Source: Balneolales bacterium (GTDB taxonomy: Bacteria; Bacteroidota; Rhodothermia; Balneolales; Natronogracilivirgulaceae). From it: DNA of 17,136 bases. Position numbers and translations under genes: made by a program. The DNA lies in the NCBI GenBank assembly GCA_007131625.1, contig SLQC01000176.1:1-17136 (forward strand), given 5' to 3'. A model generated the notes under the pieces. The model was not told the origin of the DNA. It did not search any database and worked only from the letters and a program-made list of their open reading frames with translations. This document shows positions 1-6,863 of the stretch, in pieces; the first letter of the stretch is position 1; each line of letters starts with the position of its first letter.

Positions 1-4
1 TATA

Positions 5-484
5 TCAGGATTTCAGTTCGTTTATCTTCTCCAGCAATTCGTCCGCGTGACGAGTCGTATCAATCTTCTCGATAACGGCTGTCACCTTTCCATCCGTATC
101 TATAAAATATGCGGAGCGAGTCGGACCCATGAATGTTTTACCATACATCTTCTTCTCGGCAAGAGAGTCCGTTGCATTTGCAAAATGGTGCCCGGGGTCG
201 GAAGCAAGAATATAGCCAATTCCCAGTTTTCCGGCGTAGTTTTTATGTGAGCGGCTTGTATCTTTGCTTATCGCGACAAGTTTATAGCCTTTTTTTGCGA
301 TTTCGTCCGCTTTTTCGGTAAGACTACGATTCTGTTTATCGCATCCACCTGTGTTATTTTTCATATAGACTGATACGATGACAGGCTGATCTAAAAGATC
401 GGCAAATGCCACCATTTTCTGCTCTTCGCCATCAACGATCTCAATGGTGAAGGAGGTGTCGATTTTTTCTCCGGGTGTAATCAT
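5..484 (-). CDS. Bcp/AhpC-TSA-like peroxiredoxin, one-Cys type with altered active-site motif
   Basis: A thioredoxin-fold peroxidase that would reduce hydrogen peroxide or organic hydroperoxides in the cytoplasm. From the chosen ATG the protein has 159 residues, close to the ~155 of Bcp. It opens with ITPGEKIDTSF, which lines up with the usual VGDKAPDF start of Bcp. An upstream in-frame TTG at 524-526 would add 14 residues with no family resemblance, so the ATG at 482-484 is preferred. The peroxidatic motif reads YMKNNTGGC (Cys48, Thr45), where the family has YPxxxTPGC: the nearly invariant Pro is Met41 and the second Pro is Gly46. The conserved Arg (Arg123, in GPTRSAYFID) is present. No other Cys remains from this start, so a resolving Cys must come from a partner thiol. 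It lies 93 nt behind the arsR-like gene on the same strand and is probably co-transcribed with it. Family assignment is secure; activity is inferred. Confidence 0.85.
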   Translation of the reverse strand: MITPGEKIDTSFTIEIVDGEEQKMVAFADLLDQPVIVSVYMKNNTGGCDKQNRSLTEKADEIAKKGYKLVAISKDTSRSHKNYAGKLGIGYILASDPGHHFANATDSLAEKKMYGKTFMGPTRSAYFIDTDGKVTAVIEKIDTTRHADELLEKINELKS

Positions 485-577
485 TGCATCTTTGCATTTC
501 AAGTTACCATTGTCATATTCCAGCAATTGATACTAATGATGCAAACCTGCTATTTCGTTCCGATGTCTACCAAAAAG

Positions 578-883
578 TTATTTTTTTTTCATCGCTAAAA
601 AGGCACTGTCAAGAATTGTAAATACAGCCTGATTCGAAACGAAATAGTATGCATACAATCCCTCTTTACGGCGGGAAACGACCCCTTTTATACACAGCAG
701 AGACAAATGTTTGGATATATTCGCCTGTCCGGCACCGGTTAGCTCGACAAGCTCTTTTACACAATACTCCTTCTCTCTTAGTATGGTAAGTAATTGCAGT
801 CGCATCGGCTCAGCGAGCAACTTCAGTAAGGTTGCTGTCTCCTGCAGTATCACATGCTCTTTATCTGGATCAGGATAGGCCAT
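578..883 (-). CDS. ArsR/SmtB-family winged-helix transcriptional regulator
   Basis: A small DNA-binding repressor of the ArsR family, 101 residues from ATG 881-883. An in-frame GTG at 896-898 would give 106. The core matches the family: LLAEPMRLQLLTIL, then the recognition helix-turn-helix ELVELTGAGQANISKHLSLL, then the beta wing VSRRKEGLYAYYFV. In the usual metal-binding helix (ELCVCDL type) it reads EYCVKEL, with only one of the two Cys (Cys41). A second Cys (Cys64) sits at the end of the recognition helix in SLLCIKG. The classic Cys pair for As/Cd/Zn is therefore incomplete, and a thiol or persulfide sensor is as plausible as a metal sensor. The downstream gene is a peroxiredoxin, which fits redox sensing. 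The coding sequence ends in a run of nine A (sense strand) coding for the terminal lysines. Family is sure; the effector is unknown. Confidence 0.88.
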   Translation of the reverse strand: MAYPDPDKEHVILQETATLLKLLAEPMRLQLLTILREKEYCVKELVELTGAGQANISKHLSLLCIKGVVSRRKEGLYAYYFVSNQAVFTILDSAFLAMKKK

Positions 884-898
884 AGTTCTTACAGGCAC

Positions 899-914
899 AT
901 CACCAATATGTGAT
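899..914. promoter_or_regulatory. Inverted repeat at the arsR start, possible operator
   Basis: ATCAC-N6-GTGAT, an exact 5-bp dyad with a 6-nt centre, lies just upstream of the arsR GTG/ATG starts and downstream of the candidate promoter. A shifted dyad, CACAT-N7-ATGTG (896-912), overlaps it. ArsR proteins bind such short dyads near their own start. The site is short enough to occur by chance. Confidence 0.25.
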
Positions 915-947
915 CTTTATTTAGGGTCTATTGATGATAAAAGGATC

Positions 948-976
948 ATTATAACTATATTAGCATAAATTATCAA
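948..976 (-). promoter_or_regulatory. Candidate promoter of the arsR-peroxiredoxin operon
   Basis: Read on the minus strand, TTGATA (971-976) is followed after exactly 17 nt by TATAAT (948-953). This is 11 of 12 matches to the enterobacterial sigma-70 consensus with ideal spacing. Transcription would begin near 941, about 58 nt before the arsR ATG. An imperfect inverted repeat (930-940 against 970-980, 8 of 11 matching) flanks it and could be an autoregulatory operator. Primary sigma factors of Bacteroidota prefer another consensus, so use of this promoter in this host is not certain. Confidence 0.5.
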
Positions 977-1030
977 TCATTGTGGTTCATCCCCTTACCA
1001 ATTGGTGCCAGACTTGGCCCGTCCTGCTGA

Positions 1031-1055
1031 TATTGGTTACCTTTTGGGACCAATA
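1031..1055. repeat. Inverted repeat TATTGGT-N11-ACCAATA
   Basis: Perfect 7-bp arms (1031-1037 and 1049-1055) around an 11-nt centre in the arsR/amn divergent intergenic region. The centre can add two more C-G pairs around a TTTT loop. A separate exact palindrome, ACCAATTGGT, lies at 997-1006. The arms share the hexamer ATTGGT, found five times in this region, so a protein-binding site is more likely than an RNA hairpin. No T-run follows on either strand, which argues against a terminator. Confidence 0.35.
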
Positions 1056-1106
1056 CGTGTTGCTTATTTACTTTCGTAATACCGATATTTCAATTTTAAC
1101 CCTATT

Positions 1107-1114
1107 TATTTTTG
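1107..1114 (+). promoter_or_regulatory. Candidate Bacteroidota-type -7 element upstream of AMP nucleosidase
   Basis: TATTTTTG is an exact match to the TAnnTTTG box of Bacteroidota primary-sigma promoters. The upstream partner (TTTG/TTG about 20 nt earlier) is not evident. A start of transcription near 1121 would leave only the ATG at 1140 usable, which supports that start over the TTG at 1116. Confidence 0.3.
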
Positions 1115-1139
1115 GTTGATACAGTATGGCCAACTCAAA

Positions 1140-2321
1140 ATGACCGATTCAAAAAGCCTTACTCTCTCATATGCGGATAATGATGACAAAAAGCTTGCCA
1201 ATCAGATTATTGTCGCTTGTGACCTGATGGAGCGCATTTATGATGAGGGTTATTATCCAAAATTACGGGTGTACCGATCCTGGTCTACCCATAACCCGGT
1301 TATCGAAGGGGAGTTCGCCAAACCCGAAGTCTACCGGTGGTATCTTACACGGGAGTTGGCCAAACTGTTACATGCCAACGCTGAAATCACCATCTCGGCA
1401 TCTCGGAAATGCATATCGCTTAATGACCCGAAACTGCTGCATGCCATCGATGAGGACAACTGGGACTTCACCAAAAAGAAACTTTTTCTATTCCGGGCAG
1501 AGCGGATCGACCTGTCGCTCGACCGTCTGGAACACTACACAGGTACTCCGGCCCATGACTTTCAGCGTTACATCATGTTCACTAACTATGATATGCATAT
1601 CGGGGCCTTCCTTAATCGTTTTCCCGATTGTGTCAAGCCCAAGCGGAAGGTTCAAATGCCGGCATACCATCACAAACTGGACAACAATATGGGGCTCACC
1701 CTTATTAATATCGGAGTCGGACCATCCAACGCCAAAACCATCACCGATCATATCGCGGTACTTCGTCCGGATGCCATGATCATGGTCGGACACTGCGGCG
1801 GACTGCGCAACCACCAGGAAATCGGTGATTTTGTTCTCGCCTCCGGGTACATGAGATCAGACGGTGTGCTCGACAAAAGCATGCCGAAAAATGTACCCAT
1901 AATTCCTAACAACCTGCTTAATTTCCATCTGCAGAAAGTACTTGAAGAGGAGAATCTTACCTATCGAACCGGAACTGTTTACACCATTGACAACCGCAAC
2001 TGGGAATTCATGATAAAACGGGTGGTTCATGAGATTCATACCAGCCGGAGTATCGCCATTGATATGGAATCAGCCACGGTCGCGACCAACGGCTTCCGCT
2101 ACCGCATCCCGAATGCCACATTGTTGTGTGTCAGTGACAAACCACTGCACGGAAAACCCAAGCTCGGACAATCCGCTCAAAGTTTCTATCAGATCTCCAA
2201 AGATCGGCATCTCGAAATTGTCATTAAAGCGATCGACCTCTCAAAGAATCGTTTCCCAGGTGGATTACCCAATGCCAGTATCCGTGCCATGGATGAACCC
2301 CTCATGGGTGGTGGGCCCTGA
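1140..2321 (+). CDS. amn: AMP nucleosidase
   Basis: Hydrolyses AMP to adenine and ribose 5-phosphate in the cytoplasm, controlling the adenylate pool. The protein has 393 residues from this ATG; E. coli Amn has about 484. The N-terminal part (to about residue 150) is the Amn-specific region, with RVYRSWSTHNPVIEGEFA near residues 43-60. The C-terminal part is a nucleoside-phosphorylase fold: INIGVGPSNAKT (about 190-200), GHCGGLRNHQEIGDFV (about 217-232), the ribose-binding DMES (308-311) and the SDKPLHGKPK loop with the base-contacting Asp333. The TTG at 1116 would add eight residues, but a possible promoter box ends at 1114, so the ATG is preferred. It has no Shine-Dalgarno sequence. The next gene starts 3 nt after the stop, so the two are co-transcribed. 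The shorter length is in the N-terminal regulatory part, so allosteric control may differ from that of E. coli. Confidence 0.88.
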   Translation: MTDSKSLTLSYADNDDKKLANQIIVACDLMERIYDEGYYPKLRVYRSWSTHNPVIEGEFAKPEVYRWYLTRELAKLLHANAEITISASRKCISLNDPKLLHAIDEDNWDFTKKKLFLFRAERIDLSLDRLEHYTGTPAHDFQRYIMFTNYDMHIGAFLNRFPDCVKPKRKVQMPAYHHKLDNNMGLTLINIGVGPSNAKTITDHIAVLRPDAMIMVGHCGGLRNHQEIGDFVLASGYMRSDGVLDKSMPKNVPIIPNNLLNFHLQKVLEEENLTYRTGTVYTIDNRNWEFMIKRVVHEIHTSRSIAIDMESATVATNGFRYRIPNATLLCVSDKPLHGKPKLGQSAQSFYQISKDRHLEIVIKAIDLSKNRFPGGLPNASIRAMDEPLMGGGP

Positions 2322-2324
2322 TGC

Positions 2325-2768
2325 ATGGACAATTCAATCCAATTCCGGCTTGTCGACGTTCATGAAATCCTGAATTTGCGTGCTACCGAACTTCGTTCAG
2401 GGAAACCGATAGATTCAGCTCGCTTTTCCGGTGACAATCTGTCAACGACCCTCCATTTTGGCGGATTCATTGAGAACCAACTGATCTGCTGTCTAACGCT
2501 TCTGAAACAGATGGAATCTGAAATCCCGACCTGGCAACTGCGAGGTATGGCTACGGCACGATCCTGGCAGCGCAAAGGCGTTGGACGATCTTTGCTTCAC
2601 TTTGCTGAAAACTATCTGAAAAAACGGTATCCACAAGTGAAAATCTGGTGCAATGCCCGTGAGATTGCCGTACCGTTTTACATTGATATGGGTTATCAGA
2701 TCGTATCGGAGCCGTTTATGATTGAGGGAATCGGAATTCATCACAAAATGGAGAAAACTTACTTGTAA
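2325..2768 (+). CDS. GNAT-family N-acetyltransferase
   Basis: A 147-residue acetyl-CoA-dependent acetyltransferase of the GNAT fold. Acetyl-CoA-binding motif A is visible as LRGMATARSWQRKGVGRSLL (about 72-91), with the Q/RxxGxG pyrophosphate loop QRKGVG. Motif B follows as IWCNAREIAVPFYIDMGYQIVSE (about 107-129). The WCNAR...PFY..MG motif and the ending GIGIHHKM resemble the ElaA-like subgroup and many uncharacterised Bacteroidota GNATs. The substrate cannot be told from sequence. The ATG lies 3 nt after the amn stop, which suggests translational coupling and a small metabolic operon. An overlapping ATG at 2321-2323 is out of frame. Confidence 0.85.
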   Translation: MDNSIQFRLVDVHEILNLRATELRSGKPIDSARFSGDNLSTTLHFGGFIENQLICCLTLLKQMESEIPTWQLRGMATARSWQRKGVGRSLLHFAENYLKKRYPQVKIWCNAREIAVPFYIDMGYQIVSEPFMIEGIGIHHKMEKTYL

Positions 2769-3028
2769 GTATTTTGTATGTCCCTGCTCTTTTCGATGTC
2801 GCCATACCTCGCCAGTTTCCAAACAGATCGTTTTTTAAGACTTCTGATGAGACTGTCATTGGAATCGCCAGTGTTGTTGGTGGATGTCGGCCTGTGCAAT
2901 TATATTCGGGTTATTTATGGATTATCACATGGAATATCCCGGTTAACTCATTGAAAACCGAAACAATTAAAAAAATAAATCCGGTGTCGGGACACTATTT
3001 ACAGAATAAATCGGATAAAAGGGGTCGC
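2769..3028. other. 260-nt spacer between the GNAT gene and radC
   Basis: The radC frame stays open through this whole stretch (from a TTG at 2774), but its translation has no resemblance to RadC and no other supported gene lies here. It is AT-rich towards the radC end. TATATT at 2901-2906 with a weak TTGGTG 18 nt upstream is the best promoter guess and is poor. I see no tRNA, hairpin terminator or repeat. Confidence 0.4.
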
Positions 3029-3703
3029 ATGGTCAGGGATCTTTCGGCAGATGAGCAGCCAAGGGAACGGCTGGTGCGCTACGGTACTGACAATCTTTCT
3101 GATACCGAGCTGCTTGCCATTTTACTCAGAACGGGCAGCCGTGATATGAATGTCATTGAAACCTCGCGCGAACTGCTTAGGTATTTCGGAGGGTTACACA
3201 AGCTTGTTCGAAAAAACTGGCGGGAACTGCGTGTGATCAAGGGTGTCGCCGACGTCAAAGCCATTACTCTGGAGGCAGCATTTGAGCTGTCCCGACGATT
3301 ACAGTCACGAAGTAACGGTCAGCCGATTATTTTCCGTACGCCAGAAGATGTCGCCTCACATTTCGGGCCTCGCCTTCGAGACCTGCAAACCGAACAGTTT
3401 ATGGTTGTATTCATGAATGCCGCCAAAGCGGTAACCGGACATCATGTCATCAGCAAAGGGGGCAAGACGGCCACAATTGTCGATCCGGCTGAAGTCATGC
3501 GACAAGCTATCATGAATGAAGCCAATAGTATCATCATCGTCCATAATCATCCGTCTGGCACCCGTCGCGCATCTCGAGCCGACATCTCAATCACCAAGAA
3601 ACTGATCCAGGCCGGTCATATGCTGGATATCTTCGTGGATGATCACATAATTATCGCTGGTTACGAATTTCTCAGTATGAAATCCGAAGGTTTAATGGGA
3701 TAA
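3029..3703 (+). CDS. radC: RadC/YicR family JAB-domain protein
   Basis: A 224-residue protein of the RadC (UPF0758) family, which is conserved in bacteria but whose original role in DNA repair is doubtful. The N-terminus MVRDLSADEQPRERLVRYG matches the usual family start and fixes the ATG at 3029. The long upstream open frame is not conserved, so it is left out. Residues 22-90 form the helix-hairpin-helix part (LSDTELLAILLRTG and IKGVADVKAITL). Residues about 100-224 form the JAB/MPN domain, with an intact JAMM zinc-metalloprotease motif: His172 and His174 in HNHPSG, Ser182 and Asp185 in SRAD, and Glu164 upstream. Metal-dependent hydrolase chemistry is therefore possible though unproven. It is followed 60 nt later by argS. 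Confidence 0.92.
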   Translation: MVRDLSADEQPRERLVRYGTDNLSDTELLAILLRTGSRDMNVIETSRELLRYFGGLHKLVRKNWRELRVIKGVADVKAITLEAAFELSRRLQSRSNGQPIIFRTPEDVASHFGPRLRDLQTEQFMVVFMNAAKAVTGHHVISKGGKTATIVDPAEVMRQAIMNEANSIIIVHNHPSGTRRASRADISITKKLIQAGHMLDIFVDDHIIIAGYEFLSMKSEGLMG

Positions 3704-3763
3704 TCTCAGCTTCCTTCCTTGAAAGCTCGTATATTGGCACCCCGATTTATAATCAATTTGAAT

Positions 3764-5398
3764 ATGCAAGAATATCTGAAAGAACAGATCCAAAAAGCAC
3801 TTTTCAAGCTGGATCCCGGACTTCAAATTCCGGAAATCACCATAGAGAAACCTCGATTACCTGAACACGGTGATGCCGCCACCACCGTTGCGCTGGCTCT
3901 CGCAAAAACACTGCGTGACAATCCGCCCTCTATCGCAAAAAAAATTGCCGATCTGATAGATCTGGAATCGGGTTATATCCAAAGTGTCGAGGTAGCCGGT
4001 CCCGGATTCATTAATTTCCGGTTTGCAGACAACTGGCTGTCCGACAATCTCCTTGACATTCATCAATTGGGCGAAACCTATGGTCGCACAGATTTGTTCG
4101 AAGGGAAAAAAATTCAGGTAGAATTTGTAAGTGCTAATCCAACCGGGCCACTGACTGTGGGGCACGGCCGAAATGCAGTTTTGGGTGACACAATATCCCG
4201 AGTTCTGGAATGGACCGGGGCGGATGTCCAGCGTGAATACTACTTCAACAACGCCGGCCGTCAAATGCGAATATTGGGAGAAAGTGTACTGGCGCGCTAC
4301 CTGCAATTGATCGGAGAAGATACCTCATTACCCGAGGATGGTTACGAAGGGGCCTATATAACAGAAATAGCACAAACAGTCAGAGAACAGTATGGTGAAT
4401 CATTAACCGGTGAAGAGCATCAGCCGATATTTCGACAAGCGGCTGAAGAAAGTATTTTCAAAGATATACAACGAACGCTCGCGCGGTTGAAAATCACCAT
4501 GGATTCCTTTTTCAATGAGAACACCCTCTATGAAGACGGTTCCATTGACAAGGTCATTGAGAAACTACGGCAGAAAGACCTTGTTTATGAAAAAGACGAT
4601 GCCACCTGGTATAAAACGACGGCTTTGGGAAAAGACAAAGATACAGTATTGATAAAAAACACTGGAGAACCGACTTACCGTCTGCCCGACATCGCCTATC
4701 ATATCAACAAACTCGAACGCGGCTTTGACCTTGCCATCGATGTATTCGGTGCTGATCATATAGCAACTTATCCGGATGTCGTATCAGCGGTAAAAGCCTG
4801 CGGCTATGACAGTGAACGGATCGATGTCATCGTATATCAGTTTGTCACCATTGTCAAGGATGGAAAGCCGTTCAAGATGAGCACACGAAAGGCTAATTTT
4901 GTGACACTTGACGAGCTGATGGATGAAGTTGGTGCCGACGTAACCCGTTTTTTCTTTCTGATGCGGGCACCCGGAACCCATTTGGAGTTCGATATCAATG
5001 AAGCCAAAGAGGCTGGTGAAAAAAATCCGGTCTTTTATCTTCAATACGCCCATGCCCGCATTCAGAGTATAATGCGAAAAGTCCGTGAATCCTTTGATTT
5101 CGGTACTTCATCACCCGATTTCACCCTTTTGATTCACGAATCGGAAACAACCCTGATCAAGCGTATCCTGGAGTTTCCGGATGTCATCAATCAGACAGCT
5201 ATTCATCGTGAACCTCACAAATTGATCAACTACCTGAATGATCTGGCTACAGCATTCCACAAATTTTACCACGATTGCCGTATTCTGGGTGAGAAAGAGG
5301 AACTTGTCAAAGCCCGGACAGAGCTCCTGACCGTCACAGCCACAGTTTTATCCAATGGTCTAGGAATGCTTGGGATTACGGCTCCAGACAAAATGTGA
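3764..5398 (+). CDS. argS: Arginyl-tRNA synthetase
   Basis: Class I aminoacyl-tRNA synthetase charging tRNA-Arg with arginine and ATP. It has 544 residues from ATG 3764; MQEYLKEQIQKAL is the typical ArgS opening. A TTG at 3719 would add 15 unrelated residues. Order of domains: the N-terminal Add1 tRNA-contacting domain (about 1-90); the catalytic Rossmann fold with VSANPTGPLTVGHGRN, where the HIGH signature is TVGH (131-134); the KMSTR form of KMSKS at 371-375; and the C-terminal DALR anticodon-binding helical domain, starting about NPVFYLQYAHARIQ and ending in the typical LGITAPDKM. Thr in the first position of HIGH is, from memory, tolerated in several ArgS lineages. TATAAT at 3748-3753 has no properly spaced -35 and is too close to the ATG for a normal leader. 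It converges with the STAS-like gene 46 nt downstream. Confidence 0.96.
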   Translation: MQEYLKEQIQKALFKLDPGLQIPEITIEKPRLPEHGDAATTVALALAKTLRDNPPSIAKKIADLIDLESGYIQSVEVAGPGFINFRFADNWLSDNLLDIHQLGETYGRTDLFEGKKIQVEFVSANPTGPLTVGHGRNAVLGDTISRVLEWTGADVQREYYFNNAGRQMRILGESVLARYLQLIGEDTSLPEDGYEGAYITEIAQTVREQYGESLTGEEHQPIFRQAAEESIFKDIQRTLARLKITMDSFFNENTLYEDGSIDKVIEKLRQKDLVYEKDDATWYKTTALGKDKDTVLIKNTGEPTYRLPDIAYHINKLERGFDLAIDVFGADHIATYPDVVSAVKACGYDSERIDVIVYQFVTIVKDGKPFKMSTRKANFVTLDELMDEVGADVTRFFFLMRAPGTHLEFDINEAKEAGEKNPVFYLQYAHARIQSIMRKVRESFDFGTSSPDFTLLIHESETTLIKRILEFPDVINQTAIHREPHKLINYLNDLATAFHKFYHDCRILGEKEELVKARTELLTVTATVLSNGLGMLGITAPDKM

Positions 5399-5426
5399 CA
5401 TAACCCTTTCGCGGTTACAGTGCGGC

Positions 5427-5466
5427 TTGCACCTTCAGCATCACTCAATAGTGGTGCAAAGTTTTT
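5427..5466 (+). terminator. Candidate terminator of argS
   Basis: Arms TTGCACC (5427-5433) and GGTGCAA (5453-5459) pair perfectly, and an inner CACT/AGTG pair can shorten the loop. A run of five T follows at 5462-5466 on the plus strand. The hairpin reaches into the last codons of the converging STAS-like gene. A smaller dyad, TAACC-N7-GGTTA (5401-5417), precedes it. The T-run is short, so termination strength is uncertain. Confidence 0.35.
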
Positions 5467-5876
5467 CTGGAAGTGCCTGGTTTGTGAATTTGAAGCCGGT
5501 TCCGTGACCATTCATAAGCTTCGCTCAGAGTGTCTACTGTCGTGTACTTGTAGCGTGATCTTTGCCGATCCAAAAGTTTTGTAAGCCACAGCCCCATCGA
5601 TAAATAAATGCGCATCAACGGTGACGAAACAACAATAGCCGTACCCGCCAGCTCATGAAAATCAGCGTTTTTAAGCCATGATATCAGTTTATCTCGAACC
5701 CCTTGCGACAAGTGATTGATTTCCCGCAAATCCAGAACAAAACAAAATTCCTCGTCCCGGGAGCGAAAAATTTCAAGCTTTTCCAGAAAATTCCGCACAT
5801 CCTCACCAGTCTCTTTCCCGGAAAGTGTGATGATAACAATCGGCCAGCGATTTTCATCGATATCTATAAGTGCCAT
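5445..5876 (-). CDS. STAS/SpoIIAA-like small cytoplasmic protein
   Basis: A 143-residue protein without signal peptide or membrane segment, starting at an ATG in an AT-rich context. The pattern of an opening strand pair (IDENRWPIVIITLSG), a central strand with a charged turn (FCFVLDLREINHLS), an amphipathic helix and a further strand (GTAIVVSSPLMR) resembles SpoIIAA-like/STAS folds, as does the closing TLSEAYEWSRNRL segment. Proteins of this size and pattern are common as orphans in Gram-negative bacteria and carry no known biochemistry. There is no anti-sigma kinase, phosphatase or sulfate transporter nearby to name a partner. I see no obvious phosphorylatable Ser/Thr-Ser motif of the classic SpoIIAA kind. 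On the minus strand an exact TTGACA (5951-5956) lies upstream, but the nearest -10 (TACTAT, 5924-5929) is 21 nt away. Fold assignment is moderate; function is unknown. Confidence 0.6.
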   Translation of the reverse strand: MALIDIDENRWPIVIITLSGKETGEDVRNFLEKLEIFRSRDEEFCFVLDLREINHLSQGVRDKLISWLKNADFHELAGTAIVVSSPLMRIYLSMGLWLTKLLDRQRSRYKYTTVDTLSEAYEWSRNRLQIHKPGTSRKTLHHY

Positions 5877-6048
5877 AAATAATTATGAGTAATTCAGTCC
5901 TTTGTTTTCTGATCTTCACCGAAATAGTAACACCAACTCAGATTTTCCTTTGTCAACAGAAAACGTACATCATACACTACGAATAATTTGGGTTCTTATT
6001 TCGCAGCCTTGCAATCATTTCTTTGATAAACGCATTCCCAATTACCAT

Positions 6049-6855
6049 TCAAGATACGGTTTTTTGAATTACCAATGAAACGGGAGCACCCTTCTCGATG
6101 CCGAGCATTTTTTCCGCACTTCCCTTATTGATTGCGATTTCCAACATGCCAGAACTTCCAAAAAGGGCTACCGGTTCACCATCGGATACATCTGAAAAAG
6201 CGGAGGAAATATCTTTAAGAATGGTATTTCCGACATAGATCCGGAACAAAGAGTTTTGATCATGTTCCAGGATCAGTAGTTCGGGTATATTGGTCACCAG
6301 ATTCCCAAAACGATCTATATGCATTACCCAACCCTGAATTCCCTCATCATCGGAAATCGGTTTGGCCCAACGGTAGGTGGTCAACTCAGCCCGCTTTTCG
6401 CCGAATACCGCCATATCCTCACCGCAGCAAAGATGAGCGGCTACCGGAGCAAAGATATCGCGACCGTGAAAAGTGGGTGCCACCGATTTGCGCCAAAATT
6501 CACTATTGGTCAGTTCAATCACCTTGAGCTCCTCACTTTCTGCCACCAGAGAAAAAAGACCGTTGTCGGGCCCTACAAAATATTGGTCCCGTATCCGTAC
6601 CAGCACCGGGCGCCGGTCGCTTCCAACACCCGGATCAATTACCGCGAGGTGAATTGTTTCCGGAGGATATAAAAAAGCGGTGTTCTTCAGTACCCAGGCG
6701 CCCGCCATGATATCCTGTGGGGGAAGGTCGTGAGAAATATCAACAAAACGAACTTCCGGACAGATGCTTAGTATCACCGCTTTCATAGCACTGACATAGT
6801 AGTCCTGGCTGCCGAAATCGGTGGTCAATGTTATAATTCGGGACGAAGCCGGCAT
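6049..6855 (-). CDS. SAM hydrolase / S-adenosyl-L-methionine hydroxide adenosyltransferase (DUF62)
   Basis: A 268-residue member of the DUF62 family, related to the SAM-dependent fluorinases and chlorinases. Characterised members split SAM with water into adenosine and methionine. Key motifs are present: LTTDFGSQDYYV (10-21), SHDLPP (41-46), VIDPGVGSDRRP (72-83), GPDNGL (95-100), FHGRDIFAP (129-137) and, in the C-terminal domain, HIDRFGNLVTN (179-189). The catalytic Asp-Arg-His set corresponds to Asp74, Arg81 and His130, with Asp-Arg spacing as in the archaeal enzyme. The loop unique to fluorinases is not evident. The ATG lies 8 nt after the dnaN stop, so the gene almost certainly depends on the dnaN transcript. 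Why cells need a SAM hydrolase is unknown; control of the SAM pool is one idea. Confidence 0.9.
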   Translation of the reverse strand: MPASSRIITLTTDFGSQDYYVSAMKAVILSICPEVRFVDISHDLPPQDIMAGAWVLKNTAFLYPPETIHLAVIDPGVGSDRRPVLVRIRDQYFVGPDNGLFSLVAESEELKVIELTNSEFWRKSVAPTFHGRDIFAPVAAHLCCGEDMAVFGEKRAELTTYRWAKPISDDEGIQGWVMHIDRFGNLVTNIPELLILEHDQNSLFRIYVGNTILKDISSAFSDVSDGEPVALFGSSGMLEIAINKGSAEKMLGIEKGAPVSLVIQKTVS

Positions 6856-6863
6856 AAATGAAA

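Noticed and set aside
2774..3028. 85-residue N-terminal extension of RadC from a TTG start
   Set aside because: The translation does not resemble RadC, and the ATG at 3029 gives the typical family start and length.
3719..3753. Promoter of argS: TTGAAA with TATAAT
   Set aside because: Spacing is 23 nt and the -10 box ends only 10 nt before the ATG.
5924..5956. Promoter of the STAS-like gene: TTGACA with TACTAT on the minus strand
   Set aside because: The -35 match is exact, but the 21-nt spacing is too long for a normal promoter.
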